Below, in pieces: positions 10,701-16,712 of a stretch of 33,658 bases of DNA. Position 1 is the first letter of the stretch; each line of letters opens with the position of its first letter. Origin of the DNA: Herbinix sp. GTDB taxonomy: Bacteria; Bacillota; Clostridia; Lachnospirales; Lachnospiraceae. The notes beneath the pieces were generated by a model. The model was not told the origin of the DNA. It saw only the letters and a list, made by a program, of their open reading frames with translations, and searched no databases. The DNA is taken from positions 1 through 33,658 of the forward strand of contig JAQZBA010000004.1 of the NCBI GenBank assembly GCA_029239365.1, written 5' to 3'. The position numbers and the translations under genes were made by a program.

Positions 10701-11833
10701 TTGTGAGCTCTTAAACTCCACATCATCATACCGTTTGTACCGACTTCAAGACCGGCATCAAACACCTTATTAACATCCTCCACTTTAGTGTACGCGCCGA
10801 ATTCACCAAGGATAAAAGGTTTCCCCGGTAAAGGATTACCTTCATTATCCAGTGTTGGAGTTTCACCAGTATTATGAGACAGTATGGTATCCTTTTTTGT
10901 CTTATCCGGATAGTAACCGGTATAATAATGGCTTCCTAAGATATCTACATTAGTATCCTTTAAGGATTCTGCGGATGCATCCATCTTACCGTCTAAAACC
11001 AACTGATGGATACCGGTGCTCTTAATATGAGCAGCGATATCGGTAGTCCATTCTTGATGGAATTTCGGATTAGCTGTATCATCATAGGCAGCAAGCTCAT
11101 TTCCTGTTTCCCAACAGATAACTGCAGGATCATCCATGTATTTAATACCGGATACAGAATTTGTTCTCTCCATCAAATGTGATATCATCTGCTTAAAATA
11201 ATTTCTCGCGGTTGCATTGGTGTAGAACTGCCAAGCATTTGGATCCAAGCTGGAGGTGGTATTAATCGGAATACCGGCCAACTTAACATAACCGTCCATA
11301 CCACCAATCCAATGCCAGTGATCGACCAAAGGAACAATGACACGAACTCCGTATTGATTCGCAAGTGCCAACAAACTATCCAGTTTATCTAAAGCACTCT
11401 CATTAAAGATTAGGTTACCCTCTGAGTCAACACCTGTGACATAAGCTCTTCCATCATTATTTCCATTTGCAACCGGAATGGTATAGGTTCTTGTAACTTT
11501 TCCTCCCATAGCCTTTATTGTCTTTAATGCATTTGCTTGTTCCCATGGATTGTCTGAGGTAGCTTGTGGGTAATTTAATGACACAAACTTTAGCTCATTC
11601 TCCCCATCCATTAATTTTGTTCCGTTCACTGTGATGAAATCAGTAAAAACGGTTTGGAACTCTTTTCCGCCCGTGGTATCCAAATCAATGTCCCCAAACT
11701 TGGATAAAAAAACGGTAGTTGAATCAGCTGCACTTACTACTTTTGTTACGCCTGTATTAGGGCTGACTAATCCAACAAGAAAAGTTAATAATAGCATTGA
11801 GACAACTAATCTTTTCCCCTTCTTTTTTTTCAT
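4727..11833 (-). CDS. Giant secreted multi-module GH5 beta-mannanase with C-terminal LysM
   Basis: A 2368-residue secreted enzyme, start ATG 11833 with AGGAGA upstream. A signal peptide ends near VSA-AD (about residue 35). Residues about 37-430 are a GH5 catalytic domain: acid/base Glu246 in GNEL, nucleophile Glu344 in ILGEFG. A fibronectin III-like domain (about 445-550) follows, then several beta-sandwich regions likely to bind carbohydrate (about 550-1400). Three tandem modules (about 1405-1553, 1554-1730, 1731-1878) share GGDGWSPIKGENG. A (Thr-Asp-Pro)n linker (about 1891-1933) precedes a domain of unknown type (about 1950-2115), two Big2 domains (about 2120-2305) and one LysM (2323-2368, YVVKKGDTLSTIARNNG) that should hold the enzyme on peptidoglycan. 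No dockerin or sortase motif was seen. It is probably cotranscribed with the GH130 gene 66 nt upstream. Mannanase activity is inferred from GH5 plus GH26 and GH130 neighbours; other GH5 activities are possible. Confidence 0.9.
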   Translation of the reverse strand: MKKKKGKRLVVSMLLLTFLVGLVSPNTGVTKVVSAADSTTVFLSKFGDIDLDTTGGKEFQTVFTDFITVNGTKLMDGENELKFVSLNYPQATSDNPWEQANALKTIKAMGGKVTRTYTIPVANGNNDGRAYVTGVDSEGNLIFNESALDKLDSLLALANQYGVRVIVPLVDHWHWIGGMDGYVKLAGIPINTTSSLDPNAWQFYTNATARNYFKQMISHLMERTNSVSGIKYMDDPAVICWETGNELAAYDDTANPKFHQEWTTDIAAHIKSTGIHQLVLDGKMDASAESLKDTNVDILGSHYYTGYYPDKTKKDTILSHNTGETPTLDNEGNPLPGKPFILGEFGAYTKVEDVNKVFDAGLEVGTNGMMMWSLRAHKDGYGYFYHPEDPGNWAAYHWPGFPSGDYYDETKIVRSIFAYASLMNGDAATLEEARTLPIPAPETEEVPLLYGITTVGDIKWRGVVGGAWYEIQRADGTSPVEGDWVMIADESDYVYDSGRNWENKEIPCIAGYHDETAITGQVYSYRLRACNESGVGLWSNVVTVEEANHIVVDNLDMISVSSSDQNPTEIRNVYSYDHSENVTVSGGVLQNTTETEGYITYNATIPMTSIEITTKNSPEVAPKVMVSGNDIVYTEVEVTGSGSIYKVDALPEGTYFTRVYVAANNGCMLDSVKTVYEYSGNPDEIYVPQNLAKDILIQDETFASDQAMYAFKSSNLSFVTDGEVTGLATSDGNTATLIYRTTADMTSYRVTAYAKNGAEPIIEESMDGVTYTKVIASTNTEEVGEYTKYIFANVDVTTPTRFVRVSYPAGQGNVVVKSVEVASGSKRLPMQDKSPVNVLEDGEFYFGSDSKINSAYTKEDSTVSKTLSNADFTEYDVLFAWVKGDRSGNALTLSLMDKNNVVWTGEKVLTSDTGEMVKFEFSELTPSTPEAAQDFSEVKSFTMGIKDATQIAIGLDGANSFTGNYGVKLAYTKVAASIITVDNIYVGSLTKVDDYEGYNGANSLLQNNYSRNSGGGALNLTLDPNEKSEGSYGLKFEYDYQGKGYAGATKNMDYLNLKDYDGFKIWYIGDGSGNSLTFQVKTSDGLSWEAIGYMNGIGANELYMPFDSFVAPSWDPREGSLNKNLNITQFSIYTNKADGGAETGTIYFDDIKGANFVADLATATVDIITPDAGAITTFPYSLEGTANYVKYITLKIGTKTVNVPVKEDGTWSYELTAESGIYNTDGIEVSASILYHNYNLDPIQTDQITVNLRVPGNDKPVDVVYDNYARNADFSDAFKYWNINGFTVSDGVANKLENDSFVSWSMDAYKGRLYQTLTVPNGIYTLKAKMKVKSGFNNARMGLISGSQTVLSSFLDTQDTEKTLSLGKTIEVSNNQITIYFFADAPAGGLVYMVDDVELNKVGELNLADNGDFTEVEATWPNLPTGWETSYVGGDGWSPIKGENGKFVGYASAAYTFDLSQTITDIEPGVYELSADVAPNDGGINSVVFSVDSPTGLIASNDLLGNIMAGDEAVLNQIIVEESMDTITVKITGDIVSKGLAIDNVAFIKVADLPPRNNAVNGDFTVKGSEWPNLPTDWSASYEGGDGWSPIKGENGAFVGYASTPYTFTLSQNIAGLEPGIYELSADVTLNDGTVNSVILGVVNGTVTGSAIVVSGSAIAVTGSAITATGSAIGIVIQGDLLSELQAGRDAVLGDILIEEGMDIVTIVLAGDIGSKGLTIDNVKFVKAEDIPLIKNGDFALSGTEWPNLPSDWNTTYEGGDGWSPIKGENGTFVGYADKPYTFTLSQNVTGVEDGAYDFSAKIRIFDGTVNDVKLKVMAGETVLVEESVLGSLQANSAIKVTLSNISVDVDNITVVIYGDIGSKGLAIDDISLVRNSVTVIYPGIDPGDLTTDPTDPTDPTDPTDPTDPTDPTDPTDPTDPTDPTDPTDPTDPGTNPGQYPGNSGTPTAPVVGKNPLEADDAVSALKNSTAAEVIIDMKGNTKLPKDFLEGMKGLDKKVTLDLGDGIQWIIDTKDLEGVESFETIDLGVKLDTKNVPSDATDTFAGKEIRQISLSYSGNFGFKATLKFNMNKDNMGKVANLFYYNPETKTLELQSAGIVNDDGSVELLFTHASDYVIVMDENVLLEDGHVGITVNPESKTLYLDDNSKKVVSLKVVLPELLQGVVDNKLSDLTVSYGSSDKAIAEVSSSGRVVARKVGNTKITTTVTIDGIAKSFVTTITVKNTQNPYIKLTKSEAKMKVGQNFTFTAKGYDVDSDKITWKTTKKSVVVINKTTGKATAKSVGTDYVVAQVGDVSVKFKVVVSAKEKAIVTDKASTSVTTTITYVVKKGDTLSTIARNNGCTVKELLKFNNIEDPNKISVGQKLIIKK
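6036..6161 (-). repeat. 9-bp tandem repeat encoding the Thr-Asp-Pro linker of the mannanase
   Basis: Fourteen consecutive 9-nt units begin GGATC on the plus strand (complement encodes Thr-Asp-Pro). Units come in blocks: a run of GGATCTGTA copies, then alternating GGATCCGTT and GGATCGGTT. This block pattern points to slippage or unequal exchange. It encodes a flexible spacer between the binding modules and the wall-anchoring C-terminus. Confidence 0.9.
6199..7622 (-). repeat. Three tandem copies of a carbohydrate-binding-like module within the mannanase
   Basis: Coding repeats at roughly 7175-7622, 6640-7172 and 6199-6640. Each starts with NGDF, contains WPNLPxxW, GGDGWSPIKGENG and GSKGL(A/T)IDNV or a close variant, and looks like a jelly-roll module of CBM4/9 type. 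DNA across GGDGWSPIKGENG is nearly identical between copies, so the duplication is recent or kept uniform by exchange. The binding function is inferred. Confidence 0.85.
6816..6899 (-). repeat. Four 21-bp tandem repeats encoding a GSAI heptad inside a mannanase module
   Basis: Four units (6816-6836, 6837-6857, 6858-6878, 6879-6899) encode seven-residue repeats TVTGSAI, VVSGSAI, AVTGSAI and TATGSAI. They lie inside the second of three otherwise similar modules; the first and third modules lack them. The insertion keeps the reading frame. Confidence 0.88.
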
Positions 11834-11899
11834 TACACTTCTCCTTTCAATTTATATTTAAATAAGAAATTATAAAATTGTTATATTATAAATTCTTCC

Positions 11900-13108
11900 T
11901 TAAATTTCAATTTGATTGCCTTTTGAATCGAAGGTACGGATATAATCCACAATCTCGTCAAAATAAGCCCAGGCAATTCCCACCTTTTGATCCGCTGCTC
12001 CGTATGACATAATCAATTCATCTTCTTTCACTATTCCTCCTGTTGTAAAGATACAGGGGCATGCGAACTTGTCCGGTAATTCCCAATCCTGTTTTGCATA
12101 GATCAGTCGCGTAGAGCATCGATGTACGATCTTAGGGAAATTGTTTTCCTGTTCCTTTAAAATCATAAAGGATTGTGTATATCCAAACTCAGGTAACTTT
12201 TTACCATGATACGAAACCAGCCACTCTCCGTTGTTTAGCTCTATGGGAGGAAAGCTGGCTCCAATTCTTTCATCTTCCCAATCAAATATCCCAATAGCCA
12301 GTAATTCATGGGTTGCCTTGTCAGTTACAAAATCCCTGAAATTGTCTGCTGCCGCTATAAACATGGAAGGTTTATGAATCCCCTTTCCTGTTTCAAAGGC
12401 ATCCGGGTTATCCGGTCTATGAAGCATTACATACTGTAACTTTCCGTTTATTTTCATTTTTTGGGGGAAGAAAAAGACATCCCTGTTGTCTGTGAGATTA
12501 CCATCGGTTAAAGTACATACATATTGAAAGGCATGATCATAATCTCTTTCTTTCAACTTATTTAGATTCAATTTAAATAAAACAGTGGATGTGTCATTCT
12601 TATAGGCTGTCGTTCCAAAAGGATTATCTTCTGTCATTGCCCAATCCGGTAAATTATCCCTTCTCTTATCGCCCTCCCAGTAAGGTCCCGGCGGAAACAT
12701 ACGGCAGGCCGTGGTTAAGTAATATTCTTCCTCCACCATAAAAATTCTAGGGTCTTCGATGCACCCATTGGCACAATTAACCACCATATTACCCTGATCA
12801 TCTTTAATATACAGCTTATCCATCTCGTATTCCAAAGCCGGAGCTAAGGCCGGCCTGCTAAAATCAACATCCCAAGTCTCCCCGTTATCTTCACTTTTTG
12901 CATATCCCAAAAAAATAGGATATGGATCGGATAATCCTCTCAAATTTTTATGATGCCAGGGTCCTGTTGCCCGAAATAACATATGAATTGTATTAGATTC
13001 CGGATCCTTTACAATCGCCGGATTTAACACCATTGTATCTGCCCAGCTGCAACCCAATTGAGGTACTATGACAGGCTCCTTTGAATATCGAATGATTGGT
13101 TTCTTCAT
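11900..13108 (-). CDS. GH130 beta-mannoside phosphorylase
   Basis: A 402-residue cytosolic enzyme without signal peptide. GH130 landmarks include SRPALAPALEYEMD, NGCIEDPRIF (carrying the family's catalytic Asp region) and NLTDNRDVFFFP. GH130 enzymes split beta-1,4-mannosyl bonds with phosphate to give alpha-mannose 1-phosphate. The length is closer to 4-O-beta-mannosyl-glucose phosphorylases (about 390 residues) than to the shorter mannooligosaccharide phosphorylases (about 330), but the subfamily is not certain. I choose ATG 13108: AAGGAG is 8 nt upstream and the conserved promoter's -10 lies at 13141-13146, so an upstream ATG at 13150 would fall before the transcript starts. It is the first gene of a unit with the giant mannanase, linking import and intracellular phosphorolysis to secreted hydrolysis. 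Confidence 0.92.
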   Translation of the reverse strand: MKKPIIRYSKEPVIVPQLGCSWADTMVLNPAIVKDPESNTIHMLFRATGPWHHKNLRGLSDPYPIFLGYAKSEDNGETWDVDFSRPALAPALEYEMDKLYIKDDQGNMVVNCANGCIEDPRIFMVEEEYYLTTACRMFPPGPYWEGDKRRDNLPDWAMTEDNPFGTTAYKNDTSTVLFKLNLNKLKERDYDHAFQYVCTLTDGNLTDNRDVFFFPQKMKINGKLQYVMLHRPDNPDAFETGKGIHKPSMFIAAADNFRDFVTDKATHELLAIGIFDWEDERIGASFPPIELNNGEWLVSYHGKKLPEFGYTQSFMILKEQENNFPKIVHRCSTRLIYAKQDWELPDKFACPCIFTTGGIVKEDELIMSYGAADQKVGIAWAYFDEIVDYIRTFDSKGNQIEI

Positions 13109-13140
13109 TCCAACTCTCCTTTTTGTAAGTATTTTTCTGT

Positions 13141-13193
13141 ATAATATCATAATCAGATATCAAAAGTAATTGCACCACTTTGTATTTATATAC
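13141..13193 (-). promoter_or_regulatory. Mannan-regulon promoter of GH130-mannanase operon: box plus -10
   Basis: Box GTATATAAATACAAA (complement of 13179-13193), then exactly 32 nt, then TATTAT (complement of 13141-13146) within TATTATACA, a string also found at the importer promoter. Expected transcript start is near 13134, giving a leader of about 26 nt with the GH130 ribosome site. The -35 region is poor (TTACTT), as expected for an activated promoter. Confidence 0.75.
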
Positions 13194-13206
13194 AATTCTT
13201 TGTTTC

Positions 13207-13259
13207 GTAAAAAACCGACATATTAATTATGCCGGTTAGACACAACTGCTATGTCGGTT
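13207..13259 (-). terminator. Terminator after the GH26 mannanase, with a duplicated upstream arm
   Basis: On the minus strand the distal arm TATGTCGGTT (13213-13222) runs into TTTTTT. It can pair with a near arm AACCGGCATA (13228-13237, one G-U pair, 5-nt loop) or with a perfectly matching far arm AACCGACATA (13250-13259, 27-nt loop). Either way it makes an intrinsic terminator about 80 nt after the GH26 stop and before the GH130 box. Confidence 0.82.
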
Positions 13260-13338
13260 ATTCCATTTATCATATAGTAAATTCTTTTTAGTCAAATTTT
13301 ATTATTTTAAACAAAAATACCATACTTCATCTTATATT

Positions 13339-14739
13339 CTAATTGAACTCCGGCAGCTCATTTTGAACGATAACATTCTGTGCCCAATACAGATTCTGAA
13401 TCACTGAATTAGAATTATAATCAAATGTCATCTCCGCCCAGCTCATAACAAATACCCACCTAGGTTGCGAAGTCAATAAATTTGCAGTCGGAAGAGTAGC
13501 ACATTCTCCGATGGCAATCGGTTTATTTCCGGCTACTGAAAGTGCTGTGTTATATTTTTGGGTCGTAAATCCGTCTCCGTTATACACATCCAGCGCAAAG
13601 ATATCCCAATAATCATTACCCGGATTATATCCGCTCCAATTATAATCTAAATCCTGCATATCCCATACCCAGATAAGATTGGAGAGTCCTTTTATATTCT
13701 CCAGGTAATCATGGGTCAGTCTGTATAACGCCGCTGTACCATTGCTCCCAGATCTTCCTGCCCACCAGAATATTCCTTGATTCATCTCGTGGAACGGACG
13801 GAATAATACGGTAACACCATTATCCTCAAGATATTGAAGATAAGTAGCATAGGTGTCCAAACGTCTCTTCCATGCATTATTTAAGGAACCACCATTGGTT
13901 ATTAAATCATTCCATTGATTATCGGAAAGTTCACTTACAACGCCACCTTCCCAGTTTCCTGGTTCTGATTGCGTCGGTGGCACAACATGAAGCATCAGTT
14001 GTACAATTGACCCATTATCCCATTGGCGTTTGCATTCATAAATCATCGTCCAACGGTTAGCTACATCAGAAGATGAGAATAAGAAATCTCCGCTCCAAAG
14101 TGCCGGATATTGTCCTGTAATACTATATGCCCGCTCTGTCTGTACATCCGGATCCGAATTTGGCTCTCTGTTATGAATACCAATTATGGTTTTGCTGCCA
14201 CTGATGCTGTTGATATAATCCATTACACTACTAGTCCCGCCGGAACCACCGGAGCCGTAAATCTCAAACTCCCATAAGGAAAAACCATAAGTCGTAGCTC
14301 TCAGTATGCAATAAACCTTTACATATCTTGCTGTCGTAGCGGTGAAGGAAATGGTCTGCGTCCCTCCGGTACTGTTGTAGTTTGAATGCACTGTCGTCCA
14401 GGTAGAGTTATTTGTTGAAGTCTGAATTTGGTATTGTGATGCATACGCAGCTTCCCAAGCCAATTTCACTTGTGAGACTGTATAATTTGTACCTAAGTCT
14501 ACAATGAAGTTCTGGTTATTGGCATAAGCCGATGACCATCTTGTATTACCATTTGCGTCTACTGCATTTGATCCTGGGTACGAGGATGATTCCGTTGATG
14601 ATACCGTAACTGATTTACCATACGCCAGATTCTCTGCTGCTTTTGCCGTTTTTGTATTAAAATCTGTCCCAATGTTTAGTAATAACATGCCAATGATTAA
14701 GGTAGTAAATAGTGATAACTTTATTACTTTACACCTCAT
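13339..14739 (-). CDS. Secreted GH26 beta-mannanase with N-terminal discoidin/CBM32-like domain
   Basis: A 466-residue exported protein. The signal peptide ends near AKA-AEN (about residue 34). Residues about 36-163 form an F5/8 type C (CBM32-like) domain (SNAVDANGNTRWSSAYANNQNFIVDLG, shortened: AVDANGNTRW then VDLG). A Gly/Ser linker leads to a GH26 domain (about 170-460) with acid/base Glu318 in FRPFHEMN and nucleophile Glu412 in AIGECAT. GH26 endo-mannanases cut beta-1,4-mannan chains outside the cell, yielding oligosaccharides for the importer. ATG 14739 has GGGAGG 7 nt upstream. It is a single-gene unit with its own conserved box and terminator. Endo-mannanase is the usual activity of this family; a few GH26 members act on other beta-glucans. 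Confidence 0.92.
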   Translation of the reverse strand: MRCKVIKLSLFTTLIIGMLLLNIGTDFNTKTAKAAENLAYGKSVTVSSTESSSYPGSNAVDANGNTRWSSAYANNQNFIVDLGTNYTVSQVKLAWEAAYASQYQIQTSTNNSTWTTVHSNYNSTGGTQTISFTATTARYVKVYCILRATTYGFSLWEFEIYGSGGSGGTSSVMDYINSISGSKTIIGIHNREPNSDPDVQTERAYSITGQYPALWSGDFLFSSSDVANRWTMIYECKRQWDNGSIVQLMLHVVPPTQSEPGNWEGGVVSELSDNQWNDLITNGGSLNNAWKRRLDTYATYLQYLEDNGVTVLFRPFHEMNQGIFWWAGRSGSNGTAALYRLTHDYLENIKGLSNLIWVWDMQDLDYNWSGYNPGNDYWDIFALDVYNGDGFTTQKYNTALSVAGNKPIAIGECATLPTANLLTSQPRWVFVMSWAEMTFDYNSNSVIQNLYWAQNVIVQNELPEFN

Positions 14740-14769
14740 AATATACCTCCCATTTATTATTGTAATTCA

Positions 14770-14822
14770 ATTGTATATGGAAATAATTAATAGAAAAACT
14801 GCTATTTTTTGTATTTCTATAC
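14770..14822 (-). promoter_or_regulatory. Mannan-regulon promoter of GH26 gene: box plus -10
   Basis: Box GTATAGAAATACAAA (complement of 14808-14822), then exactly 32 nt, then TACAAT (complement of 14770-14775). The box differs from the importer copy at one base and from the GH130 copy at one base. AGCAGTTT follows the box, matching GGCTGTTT at the importer in six of eight positions. Confidence 0.75.
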
Positions 14823-14861
14823 CAAATTTTGTTTCCGTGAATTCCCAACATTAGGAGGCAT

Positions 14862-14895
14862 AAAAAAACCGCCAATCATATGTTATGATTGACGG
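14862..14895 (-). terminator. Intrinsic terminator after the YesN regulator gene
   Basis: Arms of 12 nt (14869-14880 and 14884-14895, one mismatch) with a 3-nt loop are followed on the minus strand by TTTTTTT. It lies about 80 nt after the regulator stop and separates it from the GH26 promoter. Confidence 0.88.
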
Positions 14896-14974
14896 TATCA
14901 TGTTTTATTTTTCCACAGACTTGACGAGGAGAAGCATATGATTATATTTAGCTAAAGTACGTTTTTTCTTTCAA

Positions 14975-16540
14975 TTAATATACTGTATTGCGGTATTCCT
15001 TTGGCGACATGCCCACTTTCTTCTTGAATGCTCTTCCAAACGATACCGCATCCTCATAACCAACCATGCATCCAATCTCATATACTTTTATGATCGGATC
15101 CCGTAATAGTTTTCTTGCTACCTGCATTCGAACTTCCAATAAATAATCCGAGAAGTTTGTCCCTACTTCTGTCTTAAATAAATTACTAAAATAGGAAGCA
15201 TTTAATTCAACATGCTCTGCTACATCATTTAATGTTATATTATCTTTATAATTTTCAGAAATATATTTCTTAGCAAGCTCAATTCTTATTTTACTTCTCT
15301 TTTCTCTCTCATTTTTGATGAATTCAATTACATCCTTGATAATGTGATTCATATAGGTTTTTAGTTCATTATATGTATTTATATTATCTAGGAAGAACAC
15401 ATAATCATGAGCACAGCAAAGAATTGCCTCTTGAAAATCCTTAACCTGAAGTATTAAGAGATCAATCATATCTCTCATATGTTTTCTAAACTTGGCGGAA
15501 TCAATATAGCATAGGTCAATAAATATTTGGTCCATAATTCTTTTGGAAGCAATATAATCATATAAGACGATATTTTGAACGAGCTTATTGAGGCTTGGTT
15601 CTAAGTTATAGTTAAAATCGATTATTTTTTTATCAATCTCATTATATTCAATGCGATGATTTTTACCTAAGTAGAACCGGGCATCCGCAGCTTTTTGCGC
15701 TTCGTGATATGCTATTTTTGTATTTTGAATCCCATAATAAACATTACCGACACCAAGGGTATAGGTCGTATCTTCTATCCCTACGCTGCAAATTACAGCA
15801 TATATTTCTTCGGAAATAATTCTTGTATTTATTTTGTCATCAGAATAAATCAAGTAAACGATCTCTGTATTATTAATATATTGCATCATCTGAAAGGTTT
15901 CGATTGTCTCTACTTTATCTTCAATTTTAGAATATATGGTATCCAGAGCACCTTCGTATTCCATGCGCTCCATCTTCTGTTTATAGAAATTATCAATACG
16001 GCATATCATTACAAAATAATAGGATTTGTCCAAATTCAGACTAATCTTACTGAGAATTTTTTCTTGTTCCTCTTTATTTTTGACCGGCGTATGAAATATC
16101 TGCTTTAATGTATTGGCTACTATTAACTGATGGCCTTCCTTACGGTTATTTTTCTCCTTAGCATCAATTTCTAAAGCATCCTGAGTCCTTTTTACAACCT
16201 CGATTAAATCATTTTTATTGATTGGTTTCAGGAGATAATCAACTGCCCCATCAATAAATGCATTTCTGATATATACAAATTCATCATAACCGCTTAATAC
16301 GATTACTTTCGTTAACAGGTAGCGTTCTTTCACTCTCTTAATCAACTCTAGCCCATCCATAATAGGCATACGAATATCAGTAATTAACAAATCTACTTTA
16401 TCGCATTCCTCCATATATTGAAGAGCTAATTCACCATCGGAGGCCTCACCGACAACTGTACAATTAAGGTTACTTTTTTCAATAATACTTCGTAAACCTT
16501 TTCTAATTATCTCGTCATCATCAGCTATAAATACATTCAT
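14975..16540 (-). CDS. YesN-type AraC response regulator of the mannan locus
   Basis: A 521-residue cytosolic transcription factor. The receiver domain covers about residues 2-120, with acidic pocket Asp7-Asp9, phosphoacceptor Asp55 (LLITDIRMP) and the conserved Lys in LLKPI. A long middle region (about 150-400) is typical of large YesN proteins. Two AraC helix-turn-helix motifs occupy about 420-520, ending in VGYEDAVSFGRAFKKKVGMSPKEYR. I choose ATG 16540 (MNVFIADDD): GGAGGG lies just upstream and the receiver begins directly; ATG 16552 has a weaker site. It is divergent from the YesM kinase at 16713, its likely partner. The conserved boxes before GH26, GH130 and the importer are its probable targets. 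Confidence 0.93.
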   Translation of the reverse strand: MNVFIADDDEIIRKGLRSIIEKSNLNCTVVGEASDGELALQYMEECDKVDLLITDIRMPIMDGLELIKRVKERYLLTKVIVLSGYDEFVYIRNAFIDGAVDYLLKPINKNDLIEVVKRTQDALEIDAKEKNNRKEGHQLIVANTLKQIFHTPVKNKEEQEKILSKISLNLDKSYYFVMICRIDNFYKQKMERMEYEGALDTIYSKIEDKVETIETFQMMQYINNTEIVYLIYSDDKINTRIISEEIYAVICSVGIEDTTYTLGVGNVYYGIQNTKIAYHEAQKAADARFYLGKNHRIEYNEIDKKIIDFNYNLEPSLNKLVQNIVLYDYIASKRIMDQIFIDLCYIDSAKFRKHMRDMIDLLILQVKDFQEAILCCAHDYVFFLDNINTYNELKTYMNHIIKDVIEFIKNEREKRSKIRIELAKKYISENYKDNITLNDVAEHVELNASYFSNLFKTEVGTNFSDYLLEVRMQVARKLLRDPIIKVYEIGCMVGYEDAVSFGRAFKKKVGMSPKEYRNTVY

Positions 16541-16591
16541 ATGTCCCTCCATGATCCCTGATTTGAGCCATTCATTCCAATCGCTTATTTA

Positions 16592-16620
16592 ATTATAATG
16601 GATAACACTTGCCTTTACAA
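16592..16620 (-). promoter_or_regulatory. Promoter of the YesN regulator gene
   Basis: TTGTAA (complement of 16615-16620), 17-nt spacer, TATAAT (complement of 16592-16597). This is a good housekeeping promoter, unlike the weak -35 regions of the boxed promoters. Its -35 directly abuts that of the opposing kinase promoter. Confidence 0.6.
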
Positions 16621-16637
16621 CTTCAATTTTGTACAAT
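16609..16637 (+). promoter_or_regulatory. Promoter of the YesM kinase gene
   Basis: TTGCCT at 16609-16614, 17-nt spacer, TACAAT at 16632-16637. The leader would be about 70 nt. A copy of the box core, TTGTATTTC (16662-16670, reverse of GAAATACAA), lies in this leader and could allow feedback by the regulator. Confidence 0.5.
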
Positions 16638-16712
16638 AGTTACAAAGAAGGTTGACCAAACTTGTATTTCGTTCATTTTTATGATTACATTTGAGAGGAT
16701 TTTATAACAATT

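Noticed and set aside
11834-11899. Separate promoter for the giant mannanase
   Set aside because: AT-rich gap with only a loose TATAAT-like string, no conserved box and no terminator after GH130; read-through from the GH130 promoter is simpler.
13109-13150. 14-residue N-terminal extension of GH130 from ATG 13150
   Set aside because: It overlaps the conserved -10 (13141-13146), and the good ribosome site belongs to ATG 13108.
15695-16108. 137-codon plus-strand open frame opposite the YesN regulator
   Set aside because: Antisense to a conserved gene; composition is a mirror of the real gene and no start signal is seen.
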